A DNA stretch of 64,000 nucleotides from Sulfurivermis sp040755915. Lineage in GTDB: Bacteria > Pseudomonadota > Gammaproteobacteria > Thiohalomonadales > Thiohalomonadaceae. Where the stretch lies: NCBI GenBank assembly GCA_040755915.1, contig JBFLWM010000004.1:62001-126000 (forward strand), in the 5' to 3' direction. Below are positions 45,406-55,000 of the stretch, piece after piece (the first letter of the stretch is position 1; each line of letters starts with the position of its first letter). Position numbers and translations under genes: made by a program. Below the pieces are notes generated by a model. That model did no database searches, was not told where the DNA came from, and saw nothing but the letters and a program-made list of their open reading frames with translations.

Positions 45406-45609
45406 ATGAAATATCTGGTGGCGCTCCTGCTGGGTGCCCTGTTGATCGGTGGTGTGCTGACCGCTGGTGTCCATTACCTGTTTGGTGCCGGTCCCGGCTA
45501 TTTCTTTGCCAAATTCATTGCCGGTCCGGTAGGGCTGCTGGTCTCGGGGTTTGTGTTCCTGGTGTATGACAGCCTGCGGCCGCAGCAAGCGGCGCGGAAG
45601 GATGAGTAG
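45406..45609 (+). CDS. small membrane protein
   Basis: 67 residues, two hydrophobic segments (YLVALLLGALLIGGVLTAGV and GPVGLLVSGFVFLVYD). It has a short polar tail (SLRPQQAARKDE). Function unknown. A TTGGACCG region upstream offers only a weak ribosome-binding site. It follows the other small membrane protein, so the two may be cotranscribed after DUF58. Confidence 0.5.
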   Translation: MKYLVALLLGALLIGGVLTAGVHYLFGAGPGYFFAKFIAGPVGLLVSGFVFLVYDSLRPQQAARKDE

Positions 45610-45785
45610 CCCGTTCCCGGGCAGCGCAATTAGTTGTAGCTATTTGTCCGGAATAGGCATACAGTGGCCCGGCGTCAGATTTGTTATTGGCAGTTTAAGC
45701 GGTTCCCTCCTGGTTACTTCTCGAATTTCCCATTGCATTACCTGTACGCACACTTCCCAATCATTTGTTCAATAGGTAAATCATC

Positions 45786-45989
45786 ATGGCTACAGGTACT
45801 GTAAAGTGGTTCAACGAGTCCAAGGGCTTCGGCTTCATTACCCCCGATGACGGCAGCGCCGATGTGTTCGCGCACTATTCCGCCATCCAGGGCACCGGTT
45901 TCAAGACCCTGCCGGAAGGCCAGAAGGTCAGCTACGACGTGAGCAAGGGCCCGAAGGGTCCGCAGGCGAACAATATCGTTTCCTGCTAA
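45786..45989 (+). CDS. cold-shock-domain protein (CspA family)
   Basis: RNA-binding beta-barrel of 67 residues. RNP1 is SKGFGFITP (about 12-20) and RNP2 is ADVFAHY (about 25-31, where VFVHF is more usual). The N-terminus MATGTVKWFNESKGFGF is canonical. About 175 bases of upstream sequence without a gene (45610-45785) could be the long 5' UTR typical of cold-shock mRNAs. An intrinsic terminator follows at 46013. Confidence 0.95.
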   Translation: MATGTVKWFNESKGFGFITPDDGSADVFAHYSAIQGTGFKTLPEGQKVSYDVSKGPKGPQANNIVSC

Positions 45990-46012
45990 GTCGCTCCGGC
46001 GTCTGGTTACAG

Positions 46013-46044
46013 AGAAACCCCGCTTCGGCGGGGTTTCTTTTTGG
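46013..46044 (+). terminator. intrinsic terminator of the cold-shock gene
   Basis: Perfect stem AGAAACCCCGC-TTCG-GCGGGGTTTCT (46013-46038) with a UUCG tetraloop and a T-rich tract (TTTTT) right after. It sits 23 bases past the stop codon. Confidence 0.95.
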
Positions 46045-46182
46045 TCGGGCGCACAATGCCGCATCCCGCCGCGTATCCCTCCTGTCGGCTGGCAATCGTC
46101 CGGTCTTTTTCTAGTATTGATTACAGGACAGTGTCTTCATGCCTCCCGGCATGATCTTCCGGCATAACGGACGAGGTGTGCG

Positions 46183-46605
46183 ATGAAAATCACCAAGAAG
46201 AAGCTGATCGATGAACTGAACAAGGACCTGGAGTGGGAATATGCGGCGGCCATCCAGTATGTGCAGCACGCAGCGGTGATCACCGGGCCGGAATATGAGT
46301 CCATCCAGAAGGAACTGCTGATTCACTCGCAGGAGGAGATGGCCCATGCGGTGATGCTGTCGGACCAGATCGGTTTTCTCGGCGGCGTGCCGACGGTGGA
46401 TGTGGAGAAGCGCGAGATAGCGGACAGCAGCAAGGAAATGCTGAAACAGGACCTGTCGGGCGAGGAGAACGCCATCAAGCGCTACAAGGAACGCATTGCC
46501 CAGGCGGAGGCCTTGCAGGAGTACGGCCTGCGCCGCGTGCTGGAGGATATCCTGATCCAGGAGGAGGAGCACAAGCGCGATCTGCTGACCGTGCTGGGCA
46601 AGTAA
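46183..46605 (+). CDS. ferritin-like diiron protein (bacterioferritin-like)
   Basis: 140-residue four-helix-bundle protein. Carboxylate and His ligands appear in order: LEWEYAAAIQYVQHA (Glu, about 17-19), HSQEEMAHAVML (ExxH, about 48-53), EENAIKRYKERI (Glu, about 93) and ILIQEEEHKRDLL (ExxH, about 129-132). It is shorter than bacterioferritin and lacks its heme Met position with certainty. Likely roles are iron or redox protection. The spacer before it (46045-46182) contains a Gly/Asn-rich ribosome-binding GACGAGG. Confidence 0.85.
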   Translation: MKITKKKLIDELNKDLEWEYAAAIQYVQHAAVITGPEYESIQKELLIHSQEEMAHAVMLSDQIGFLGGVPTVDVEKREIADSSKEMLKQDLSGEENAIKRYKERIAQAEALQEYGLRRVLEDILIQEEEHKRDLLTVLGK

Positions 46606-46638
46606 GACCCCGTTCGGCCCGTGAGTCATATCCGCCGC

Positions 46639-47964
46639 TCAGAGCGGCGGCAGGGTGACCTCGACGCGGAAGCCGCCGAGGGATTCCGAGCGGCCGAAGC
46701 GGAGGGTGCCGCCGTAGCCGGTAACGATGTCGCTGGCTATGGCCAGGCCGAGGCCGTGGCCGGCGGTGGATTCGTCGATGCGCACGCCGCGGGCGGTGAG
46801 TGATGCCAGTTGCGCATCCGAGCAGCCGGGGCCGTCGTCCTCGACACACAGGCAGAAGCCGTCACGCTCCGCGGTGGTGATGCGGATTTTCCCGCGGCTC
46901 CACTTGCAGGCGTTGTCCAGCAGGTTGCCGAGCAGTTCCAGCATGTCTTCCCGATCCGCATTCACCGCCAGCCCGGCGGCGAGTCGGCAATCGAATGCCA
47001 GGTCCTTTCCCGTATGGATGCGACGCAGCACGTCGAGCAGCGGCGGCAGCTCCTGCTCCGGCACGAAGCGGCGTCCCGGCACGTTGCCGCCGGCCAGGCG
47101 CGCCCGCTTCAGCTCGCGATCGATGAGCTGGCGCATGGTGGTGAGCGGCGTGGTGAGCCGTTCGTGCAGCGCAGGGTTGGCGGTGAGCGTCGGGTCTTCA
47201 CTCACCTGGCCGAGCAGGCTGAGCGGGGTCTTCAGGGCATGGGCCAGATTGCCGAGGGCATTGCGCGAACGCTGCAGGCGCTCGGCGAAGGCGACGAGCA
47301 GGCGGTTGACTTCGCGGGTCAGCGGCTGCAACTCCGCCGGCACCTGCTCCGGCAGGCTGGCGATGTCGCCGCGCTCCAGACGGTCGATGTCGGCGCGTAC
47401 CTGCACCAGCGGTCGCAGGCTGCGCCGCACCAGCCAGCGTTGCAGCAGGAACAGCGAAACCAGCGCGCCCAGGGATACCAGGACGAACAGCCACTGGAAG
47501 TGGTGCACGCTGGCCCGGATCAGGCCGAGGTCCTCGGCCACCGCGATGGTGATGTCGCGGCCATCCTTGCTGTAGCCATGCACCACCACCAGCAGCGGCT
47601 GATGCTGCGGGCCGTGCCGCTGCAGGCGCTGCTCTGCGTCGCTGGCGAGGACCGGCACCGGCAGGTCCTGGTCCCACAGCGAGCGTGAGCGCAGCACCTG
47701 CTGCCCGCTTTCGATGCGGTAGTAGTGGCCGGAGTAGGGGCGCTGGTAGATGCCGTCGATGCGGGTGGTGTCGATGCCGAGTGTGCCGTCGGGCTGCGGC
47801 TGGATGGCGGCGAGGAGGCTCTCGCTGTCGTGGAACAGGCGTGAGGCGATGTAGTCCTGGGTCATGTCGCGCAGGGCCAGACTGGATACCGCGCCCTGCA
47901 GCAGGAACACCGCCAGCAGGGTGATGAGCAGGCCGATGCTGAGGCGGCCCTGCAGCGAGGCCAT
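46639..47964 (-). CDS. sensor histidine kinase (PhoQ/QseC-like)
   Basis: Membrane histidine kinase of 441 residues. An N-terminal helix (about 9-30), a periplasmic domain of about 130 residues and a second helix (WLFVLVSLGALVSLFLLQ) precede a HAMP region (RRSLRPLVQVRADIDRLERGD). The H box is NLAHALKTPLSLL, followed by N (LLGNLLDNACKWS), D/G (VEDDGPGCSD) and G2 (GHGLGLAIASDIV) boxes. The start overlaps the response-regulator stop as TGATG. With the regulator it probably controls the heme-protein genes on the same strand. The signal is unknown. Confidence 0.93.
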   Translation of the reverse strand: MASLQGRLSIGLLITLLAVFLLQGAVSSLALRDMTQDYIASRLFHDSESLLAAIQPQPDGTLGIDTTRIDGIYQRPYSGHYYRIESGQQVLRSRSLWDQDLPVPVLASDAEQRLQRHGPQHQPLLVVVHGYSKDGRDITIAVAEDLGLIRASVHHFQWLFVLVSLGALVSLFLLQRWLVRRSLRPLVQVRADIDRLERGDIASLPEQVPAELQPLTREVNRLLVAFAERLQRSRNALGNLAHALKTPLSLLGQVSEDPTLTANPALHERLTTPLTTMRQLIDRELKRARLAGGNVPGRRFVPEQELPPLLDVLRRIHTGKDLAFDCRLAAGLAVNADREDMLELLGNLLDNACKWSRGKIRITTAERDGFCLCVEDDGPGCSDAQLASLTARGVRIDESTAGHGLGLAIASDIVTGYGGTLRFGRSESLGGFRVEVTLPPL

Positions 47965-48629
47965 CAGTGCCGCTCCCCGAACATGTAGCCCTGGCCGCGG
48001 TGGGTGGTGATGATGTCCTTGCCCAGTTTCTGGCGCAGGCGGTTCACATAGACCTCGATGACGTTGCTGTCCTTGTCGGAGTCGTAATCGTACACGTGTT
48101 CGGTGAGGCGCGACTTGGACAGCAGCTGGCCCGGGTGCAGCATGAAGTAGCGCAGCAGGCGGAACTCGGTGCCGGTGAGGGAGTGTTCGTTGCCGGCGGC
48201 ATCGGTGACGGTCTGGCGCTGTTCGTCGAGGGTCAGGCCGGGGGCCTGCAGGGTGCCGACGGTCTGGGTGCTGGCGCGCCGCGTCACCGCCAGCAGGCGG
48301 GCGACGAGCTCCTCGGTGTGGAACGGCTTGCCGAGGTAGTCGTCGGCGCCGGCGCGAAAGCCGTCGACCTTTTCGTGCCAGGCATCGCGTGCGGTGAGGA
48401 TCACCACCGGCACCGCGTTGCCGCGCTGGCGCCAGTGGCTCAGCACCTCCAGGCCCGGACGGCCGGGCAGGCCGAGGTCGAGCACGATCGCGTCATAGGG
48501 TTCGGTGTCGCCCAGGGCCTCGCCGTCGATGCCGTTGGCGGCGACATCGACGGCGAACCCGGCACGCTCCAGGTCGCTGCGCAGTTGCGCGCTCAGGGCG
48601 GCATCGTCCTCTACCAGCAGCAGCCTCAA
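47964..48629 (-). CDS. OmpR/PhoB-type response regulator (QseB/PmrA-like)
   Basis: 221-residue DNA-binding regulator. Receiver: acidic pocket DD at LLLVEDDAALS, phospho-acceptor in IVLDLGLPGRPG (about 51), T in VVILTARDAW and K in YLGKPFHTEEL. Winged helix: LTGTEFRLLRYFMLHPGQLLSK and SNVIEVYVNRLRQKL. The PmrA/QseB group is indicated by length and sequence style. Its candidate binding site lies at 50497-50513. One base separates it from the PepSY gene upstream (48631). Confidence 0.93.
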   Translation of the reverse strand: MRLLLVEDDAALSAQLRSDLERAGFAVDVAANGIDGEALGDTEPYDAIVLDLGLPGRPGLEVLSHWRQRGNAVPVVILTARDAWHEKVDGFRAGADDYLGKPFHTEELVARLLAVTRRASTQTVGTLQAPGLTLDEQRQTVTDAAGNEHSLTGTEFRLLRYFMLHPGQLLSKSRLTEHVYDYDSDKDSNVIEVYVNRLRQKLGKDIITTHRGQGYMFGERH

Positions 48630-48630
48630 G

Positions 48631-48936
48631 TCAGTCGTCCTGTTCGCTCTTCAGCAGCTCGCCGCTGCGGGCATCGAAATACAATTCCCACACCATACCC
48701 CGTTCATCCACCATCTCTACCTCGTAGAGGATACGCTCCTTCTTTTCCTTCAGCTCCAGTTCCAGAATGCGCCCGGGACGCTCGCTGCGGACCCGCTCGA
48801 TGATGGTTTCCAGCGGCAGGATGTCGCCGGCATCGCGCAGGCGGCGGGCACGGTCGTGATCGCTCTCGGCACTGGCGCCGCCGGCCGCGGCCAGCAGCGC
48901 CGCCAGGAGGAATGCAACCGCCGTCAGTCGTCCCAT
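48631..48936 (-). CDS. exported PepSY-domain protein
   Basis: 101-residue periplasmic protein. A signal peptide (MGRLTAVAFLLAALLAAAGG, cleavage near ASA-ES) precedes a PepSY-like fold (LETIIERVRSERPGRILELELKEKK then RILYEVEMVDERGMVWELYFDARSGELLK). Such small PepSY proteins commonly sit next to PhoQ-like or QseBC systems and may modulate the sensor (inference). ATG 48936 was chosen; a longer frame to 49011 overlaps the diheme cytochrome more deeply and has no signal sequence. It overlaps that gene's end by 13 bases. Confidence 0.82.
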   Translation of the reverse strand: MGRLTAVAFLLAALLAAAGGASAESDHDRARRLRDAGDILPLETIIERVRSERPGRILELELKEKKERILYEVEMVDERGMVWELYFDARSGELLKSEQDD

Positions 48937-49457
48937 GCGCCATACCCCGGAATGTCGATTTCCCGCTCGCTGAACGAACCGCTGTCGGCGCGGGTATGGC
49001 AGGCCGTGCAATTGCTCAGGCTACCCACCTTGGCGTTGTCCTTGATCAGGCGCGCCGGGATCTCGCGGTGCTTCTGCACGATGTAGGGGACCTCGCTGAT
49101 GCGCAGCGGCGCCTCATCGGCACGCAGCGAGCGGGCGATCTTCACGGCGCGGCGCTCCTTGACCCGATCGGCGGCATTGTAAAGCAGGTACTCCTGTATC
49201 GCCTGCTGATCCAGGGCATCCAGTGCGGCGCTGTCGCCGAAGTGGTCGCCGAGACCGGCCATTACCTGGGCCCAGGAGCGGGCCGGCAGCAGGCCGGGCG
49301 GATAGGCGAAGTGACAGCTGCCGCATTCCTGCTGGTACAGCGGCAGTGATACCGGGGCGACGTCCGAACCGCGACGATCGTCGTCACCGACGACGGACAG
49401 GCTGGTGGCCACCAGGCCGATACCGGCCAGCAGCGGCCAGAAATGTTTGATGTGCAT
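48924..49457 (-). CDS. diheme cytochrome c (DHC-like)
   Basis: 177-residue periplasmic cytochrome. Signal sequence (about 1-24) then two heme-c motifs, CGSCH (45-49) and CTACH (150-154), about 105 residues apart, as in the DHC family. Known DHC proteins pass electrons to or from SHP, whose homologue is encoded 14 bases upstream. The gene sits between the SHP and PepSY genes. The iron axial Met or His ligands were not identified by eye. Confidence 0.88.
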   Translation of the reverse strand: MHIKHFWPLLAGIGLVATSLSVVGDDDRRGSDVAPVSLPLYQQECGSCHFAYPPGLLPARSWAQVMAGLGDHFGDSAALDALDQQAIQEYLLYNAADRVKERRAVKIARSLRADEAPLRISEVPYIVQKHREIPARLIKDNAKVGSLSNCTACHTRADSGSFSEREIDIPGYGAWDD

Positions 49458-49471
49458 GATCCGTCCCTCCG

Positions 49472-49849
49472 TTACTGGTTGCGAATGTAGCTGAGAAAGT
49501 CACCCTTTTCCTGGGGCGTGCAGGCGCGGCCCCAGGTGCTGTCGCAATTGCGCTTGAACCACTTCTCGATGAAGGCCCGGTCGGTGAGGCGTTTGGCATT
49601 GACCGAGGGCGCCATCGGCGCGATGGGCTTGCCGGTCTTGGCATGCTTGCCGCCGGCACGCAGGTCGCTGTCGTGGCAGGCGGCACAGGTCTGGGCACCG
49701 CCGCTGCGGGTCCACAGTGCGGCGCCGGCCTCGGCGCTGAACGGGCCGGCGCCCTGGGAACGGTATTCCTGCAGCAGCTCGTCGACGGCACCGGCATGGG
49801 CCGAGGACAGGCCGACGAGGAACAATATCACGATGGGCAGTATCTTCAT
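49472..49849 (-). CDS. SHP-like monoheme cytochrome c (DUF1924)
   Basis: 125-residue periplasmic cytochrome with signal peptide (MKILPIVILFLVGLSSAHA) and one CAACH motif (55-59). The C-terminal stretch WFKRNCDSTWGRACTPQEKG contains Asn102 and two cysteines (103 and 111), positions expected for the SHP-type sixth ligand and disulfide (inference). SHP from Rhodobacter sphaeroides binds O2 and NO. Here too it sits with a diheme cytochrome and a b-type cytochrome, which matches that established gene set. Confidence 0.85.
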   Translation of the reverse strand: MKILPIVILFLVGLSSAHAGAVDELLQEYRSQGAGPFSAEAGAALWTRSGGAQTCAACHDSDLRAGGKHAKTGKPIAPMAPSVNAKRLTDRAFIEKWFKRNCDSTWGRACTPQEKGDFLSYIRNQ

Positions 49850-49852
49850 GGT

Positions 49853-50437
49853 TCAGTCCTCGCTCGGTACCAGGGGCTTGCGGCCGGTGAGCATGGCGCG
49901 CACCAGGTTTTCGTGGTGCAGCCAGCCGCTGACGACGACGCCGGCGATATGCACGAATACCAGCAGCACGGTGAAGTGGGCCAGGAACTCATGCACCTCT
50001 TCCATTGCCTCGCTCATGAACCCCTCGGGGTTGCCTGCCAGGGCGGCGAAGGGGCCGGCGGCGTTCTCGCCGATGCCGTAGGTGAGCAGGCCGCTCAGGG
50101 TGGTCAGCAGCAGGGCAACCAGCAGCGTAATCACCATCCAGCCGCCGGCCGGGTTGTGGCCGAGATAATGGGCCGGGCGTTTGTGGAGCAGGCGCTTCAG
50201 GTAATCGCGCACCGCACCGGGGCCGCGCACGAAGTCGCTGAAGCGGGCGTGGCGCGTGCCGATGACACCCCACACCAGACGGAACAGCACCAGGCCGATG
50301 ATGGTGTAGCCGGCCTGGGTATGCAGGCCAAGATAGTGATCCTCGGTGATGTAGGCGACGGCGAAGGCGGTCACCAGGCTCCAGTGGAATACCCGCACCA
50401 GCGGGTCCCACACCTTTACCTCGTATGTCGTTTGCAT
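49853..50437 (-). CDS. cytochrome b561-type membrane protein
   Basis: 194-residue inner-membrane b-type cytochrome with four helices. Heme-ligand histidines are plausible in VRVFHWSLV (about 18), YLGLHTQAGYTI (about 39), VHEFLAHFTVLLVFVHIAG (about 148-162). It belongs to the cytochrome b561/Ni-hydrogenase-like group. It likely links the quinone pool or another membrane donor to the periplasmic cytochromes encoded just downstream (3 bases to the SHP-like gene). Its promoter region holds the PmrA-type repeat. Confidence 0.9.
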   Translation of the reverse strand: MQTTYEVKVWDPLVRVFHWSLVTAFAVAYITEDHYLGLHTQAGYTIIGLVLFRLVWGVIGTRHARFSDFVRGPGAVRDYLKRLLHKRPAHYLGHNPAGGWMVITLLVALLLTTLSGLLTYGIGENAAGPFAALAGNPEGFMSEAMEEVHEFLAHFTVLLVFVHIAGVVVSGWLHHENLVRAMLTGRKPLVPSED

Positions 50438-50496
50438 GGCGGTATCTCCTCGCAGGGCCCGGTATTTCGGGCGTGAGGCTACTATTCCACCGCTGG

Positions 50497-50513
50497 CTTA
50501 ATTCACGCTTAAA
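50497..50513 (+). promoter_or_regulatory. PmrA/QseB-type direct-repeat operator candidate
   Basis: CTTAAT-TCACG-CTTAAA: two hexamers separated by 5 bases, 11-bp start-to-start. The consensus for PmrA boxes is YTTAAK-N5-YTTAAK; the first copy matches and the second differs at the last base only. It is about 60 bases upstream of the b561 start, where a binding site overlapping the -35 would be expected; AATAGT about 10 bases downstream (minus strand) could be the -10. The paired response regulator is of the same class. Other sequence in the 133-bp gap includes a GC-rich inverted repeat near 50521-50565. Confidence 0.6.
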
Positions 50514-50570
50514 GGAAGGGGCGGGGGCCCTGCCGCCCGGACGCCGCCGGGACGGCAGGCGGGCAGGCTG

Positions 50571-51875
50571 CTAGAAGGCGGCGTCGAAGCCGAGCAGCAG
50601 GTAGTGTTCCTGGCTCAGGTGGCCGGTCCAGTAGGTCCCGGTCTTCGCCTTTTCATCCAGCAGGTCGTAGTTCACCTCGATGACGCCCTTCACGTTGCGC
50701 ATGAAGTAGTAGGACGCGCCGAGGGTGAGGCTGCGCATGTCGATGCCTTCGTAAATGGTGTCGGTGTCCTTGAGGTCACCGGCATCGGCGTAGTTGTACA
50801 GCAGCGAATACACCCAGCGCTCGTTGGCGACGTAGTCCAGGCCGGCGAAGCCGCCGAACCATTTGTACCCCTTGTTCGGGTCGGCATCGAGGAAACCGTC
50901 CCAGGTGTTCCACAGCCCCTGGGCGAACCAGTACAGCTTTTCATTGACCGCGCCGGACAGATCGATACCGGCAACCCGCTTGTCGGTATCGCGCGCGCCG
51001 GAATCGAGGCCGGCATTGCCGACGGCGACGCTGCGCTGTTCGCCGCTGAGGCCGAACAGGCCGATCGTGGCGCCGCCGACCTCCATGCCGATGCGGCCGT
51101 AGAGCGACTTGTGGGTGTCGCTGTCGAACAGGCGGTCGGCGCGTTGGTAGCCCGGCGTGTTGATGGCGAAGTTGCTGGTGACGCCGTTGCCGTTCACCAC
51201 GCCGAGGGCCACATCCAGCGGGCCGAGGGCGCGGTCGAACTGGATGCCGCGATCGTAGGTGATGCCGGCCATGCGGTAGGCCATGAAGTCCTGGAAGGTC
51301 AGGCGCGTCTCGCGCGGGAACATCAGGTCCGACACCTGATATTGCCCCAGCATCATGCCGACGCCGCTGCCGAACACGTCGTCGTGGCTGAACCAGGCAT
51401 CCTCGATCAAGGTCTCGCCGTTGCCGCCCTTCTCGGCAAAGATGCCGTAGAAGTAATAGGTGATGTGCTCGGACAGCGGCGCGCTGGACAGCAGCTTGAT
51501 GAGATAGGGCGACTGGATGTCGGTGCTGGAATCGGCCACGGTGGCGCCGGTGGCCTCGTCGATGGCCCGGCCGTCGCGGCTCTGCACGAAGGCCTGCGCC
51601 CGGATCGCCAGTGGCACCGACTCGGGCAGGACCAGCAGTGGATCGCCCATGTCCCTGGTGGCCGTCTCCTTCCAGTTGGGCAGCCGGAGGTTGTTGGCGA
51701 TGAACTGTTCGCCGAAGGCATTGAGGCGCGGAAAGGCGCTGTGGCAGGTATTGCAGCTGATGTTGTACTTGCGCGCAAAGACCGGCATGGCTTCGCTGGC
51801 GGGAGCAGGCAGCAGCAGGCTGAGGCCCAGCAGCAGCAACACGGAAAGTGGTGTGGGGCTGGTGTGGTGGCGCAT
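50571..51875 (-). CDS. porin-like outer-membrane protein with N-terminal heme-c motif
   Basis: 434-residue exported protein. The signal peptide (about 1-29) leads to one heme-c motif, CNTCH (41-45), inside KYNISCNTCHSAFPRLNAFG. The rest is a beta-barrel-like chain with alternating aromatics, ending in FDAAF with a terminal Phe typical of outer-membrane barrels. Fused cytochrome-porins of the Cyc2 kind carry electrons across the outer membrane; this protein has the same two-part plan, but homology to Cyc2 itself was not shown. The start at 51875 was chosen because the upstream frame (to 51944) only adds a non-signal stretch. It is followed by the b561, SHP and DHC genes. Confidence 0.78.
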   Translation of the reverse strand: MRHHTSPTPLSVLLLLGLSLLLPAPASEAMPVFARKYNISCNTCHSAFPRLNAFGEQFIANNLRLPNWKETATRDMGDPLLVLPESVPLAIRAQAFVQSRDGRAIDEATGATVADSSTDIQSPYLIKLLSSAPLSEHITYYFYGIFAEKGGNGETLIEDAWFSHDDVFGSGVGMMLGQYQVSDLMFPRETRLTFQDFMAYRMAGITYDRGIQFDRALGPLDVALGVVNGNGVTSNFAINTPGYQRADRLFDSDTHKSLYGRIGMEVGGATIGLFGLSGEQRSVAVGNAGLDSGARDTDKRVAGIDLSGAVNEKLYWFAQGLWNTWDGFLDADPNKGYKWFGGFAGLDYVANERWVYSLLYNYADAGDLKDTDTIYEGIDMRSLTLGASYYFMRNVKGVIEVNYDLLDEKAKTGTYWTGHLSQEHYLLLGFDAAF

Positions 51876-52014
51876 GGTTATCCTCCTGTGGTGTTGTTTT
51901 TGTAGTGCGGTGGTGTCTGTACAAGCGTAGAGACTGGTCCGCATTTTTCAAACGACGTACGGGAGGCGGTGCGCCACAGAGGCGGCGCGTGAAAGTTGCT
52001 AAATGTCAGGGGGC

Positions 52015-55000
52015 TCACGCCGGCTCGTCGTCGGCGATGGGCGTGTAGACGGCGTAGTTGTTCTTGCCGCGGTGCTTGACGCCGTACATCGCGAGGTCGG
52101 CGTAGCTCACCAGGCTTTCCAGAGTGTCGGCGTGCAACGGATAGAGGCTGATGCCGATGCTGGCGCCGATATGCAGCGCCTGCTGGTTGATGATGAAGGG
52201 ATCGCTCAGGGTGGCGATGATCTTGCCGGCCACGGCCTCGGCGTTGCCGGGGGTGGCCAGATTGCGCAGGATGACGGTGAATTCGTCGCCGCCCATGCGT
52301 GCCACGGTATCGGATTCGCGCACGCTGTCGAGCAGGCGCTGCGCCACCTCCTGCAGCAGGCGATCACCCATGTCGTGACCGCAGGTGTCGTTGACCTGCT
52401 TGAAGCCGTCGAGGTCGATGAACAGCAGCCCGATGGATTCGCTGTTGCGGCGCGCGCTGGCAATGGCGCGCTCCAGGCGGTCGTAGAACAGCGGGCGGTT
52501 GGGCAGGTTGGTGAGCACGTCGAAATGGGCCAGGTGCTCGAGACGTGCCTCCAGTTCCTTGCGCTTGGTGATGTCGTGCTTGATGGCGACGTAGTGGGTG
52601 ATGCGGCCCTGGCTGTCGCGCACCGGCGCGATGGCCATGATCTCGGTGTACACGCTGCCGTCCTTGCGGCGGTTGATGGTCTCGCCGCGCCAGATCTTGC
52701 CGGCGGTGATGGTTTCCCACAGTTCCCGGTAGAAGGCGGGAAACTGGTGCCCGCTCTTGAGGATGCTCGGTTTCTTGCCGATGACCTCGTCCGCGCTGTA
52801 GCCGGTCATCTGGCTGAAGGCCGGATTGACGTATTCGATATGGCCTTCCGGGTCGGTGATGATCACCGCCTCGGCCGCCGCCTCGATGGCGACGCTGCGG
52901 GTGTTGAGGGCTTCGCGTATGTGCCGCTCCTCGGTGATGTCGCGGGTGATGCCCAGGAGGCCGCTCGGCTTGCCGTCGGCGTCGTGCATCAGACTGACCA
53001 TCACATCGGTCCATACGGTGGAGCCGTCCTTGCAGGGTTGTTCCAGTTCCCAGTGGTGTTGCAGTACCTCACCGGCTTCCAGGATATGGCGCATGCCGGC
53101 CGCAGCACGCTGTGCCGATTCCGGCGTCAGCGCCTGTTCCACCGTCTGCTGCATCACCTCTCCCACACTGTAGCCGCGCAGGCGCTCCACCGACGGACTG
53201 ACGTAGGTGAAGCTCCCCTGCAGGTCCATGGTCCAGATGACGTCGAAGGCATTCTCCGCCAGCAGGCGGTAGTGGCGTTCGCTGTCGCGCAGCGCCTGCT
53301 CGATGCGTTTGCGCTCGCTGATGTCGTTGAAGGAGACGAAGGCCGAAGGTTTGCCGTCGAAGGTGGTGAGCGCGGCGGAGAGATAGCCCCAGAAGTTGTT
53401 TCCGCGCCCGTCGCGCAGCTGCGCCTCGAAGTCGCTGACCTGGCCCTGGCTGCGCAACAGGCCCAGCAGGATGGCGCGCTGCGCCGGGTCGACCCAGTAG
53501 TCGGGGGCATGGCTGCCGATCGCCTCCTCGCGGCGGATGCCGAAGTGGGTCTCGGCGCGTTGGTTGATGTACAGCACGGTGTTGTCGCTCAGGCTGGTGA
53601 CCACCGCCGGGAAGGGCGCGGTTTCGGCGAGTGCGCGGTAATTTTCTTCCGACGTGCGCAACTGTTCCTGCAGGCGGCTGCGTTCGGTGACGTCGACGGC
53701 CAGCGCCACCACGCCGCCCAGGCTGCCGTCGCTGTCGCGCAGGGCCGCATTCATCCACTCGCACAGGATGGGCGTACCGGACTTGGTCAGGTTCCAGTTC
53801 AGCGAGTGGCTATCGGGTGCGCTGTCTATCACCTGCTGCACCGCGGAGCGCACCTGCGGCTGTTCGTCCGGCGGCACCATGAAGTCGAAGAAATCGCGTC
53901 CCAGCACTTCGTCGGCACGCCAGCCGAAGATCCTTTCCGCCTGCCGGTTCCATGCCGTGATGCGGTGTTGTGCGTCGGATACGACGATGGCCATCGGTGC
54001 GTTCTGGTACACCACGCGGTAGCGCTGCTCGCTGAGGCGCAGGCGGTGGTTGAGGCGGACGATGTAGAGGATGATGCCGCCGCCGAGCAGGGTGACCAGG
54101 ACACCAATAGCGACAATCCAGTAGACCAGGGTCAGGTCGACCTGCGGGTGGGGGCCGAACAGGAAATCGTCGAAGTCGTAGCCCGGCGGCAGCATGCCGA
54201 GACTGGCATAGCTGTCTGCGATATGTTTCCAGCGCCCCGGATTCATGTACCCCAGCTCCACCAGCTCGGGGAGGATCAGGCGCTGCAGGGCCCGCGCTTC
54301 GTACAACAGGTGGTCGCGGCTCTTGTCGCTGGGGTACTGCTGCAGGATCAGGTCGACGGTTTCCTCGGGGTGGGCCAGGGCATAGGCCCAGCCGCGCAGG
54401 CTGGCGTCGCGGAAGGCGCTGACCATCTCCGGGTCCTGTTTCGCCAGGGAACGGCTGGTAAACAGGCTGTCACCGTAAAAGTCGATGCCGGCGGAGCGGG
54501 GCGTGATCTCCAGATAATCGATTTTGTTCTGTTGCAGCTCGAACGGTTCGTCGGTGGAGTAGGCGGCCACGGCGGCGACCCGCTCTGTCAGGAGGTCGTC
54601 CAGCCGCTCGTTGCGCGGTTGCAGAGTGAAGTCGGCCGGGCGCAGGCCGAGGGCCTGGATGAAGGCGAACAGTTCGTGCTCGTGGGGGACGATTTGCAGC
54701 GTCTTGCCGATGAGGTCATGCACCGTCTCCACGTCGGGGCGGCGCTTGGCGAGCAGGATCAGCGGCGAGTGCTGGAAAATGACGGCAACGGCCACCACCG
54801 GCTCGCCGGAGGCATGGGCCAGGAGCAGATCCGAGGCGCCGATGCCGAAGTCGGCGCGGCCGGCCATCACTTCGGCCACCGGGTTCTGTTCCGGATGGCC
54901 CTCGCGCAGGGTGACCTCCAGGCCGGCCTCACGGTAGTAGCCCTGGGCCGCGGCGGCGTAATAGCCGGCGAACTGGAACTGGTGGTACCACTTGAGCTGC

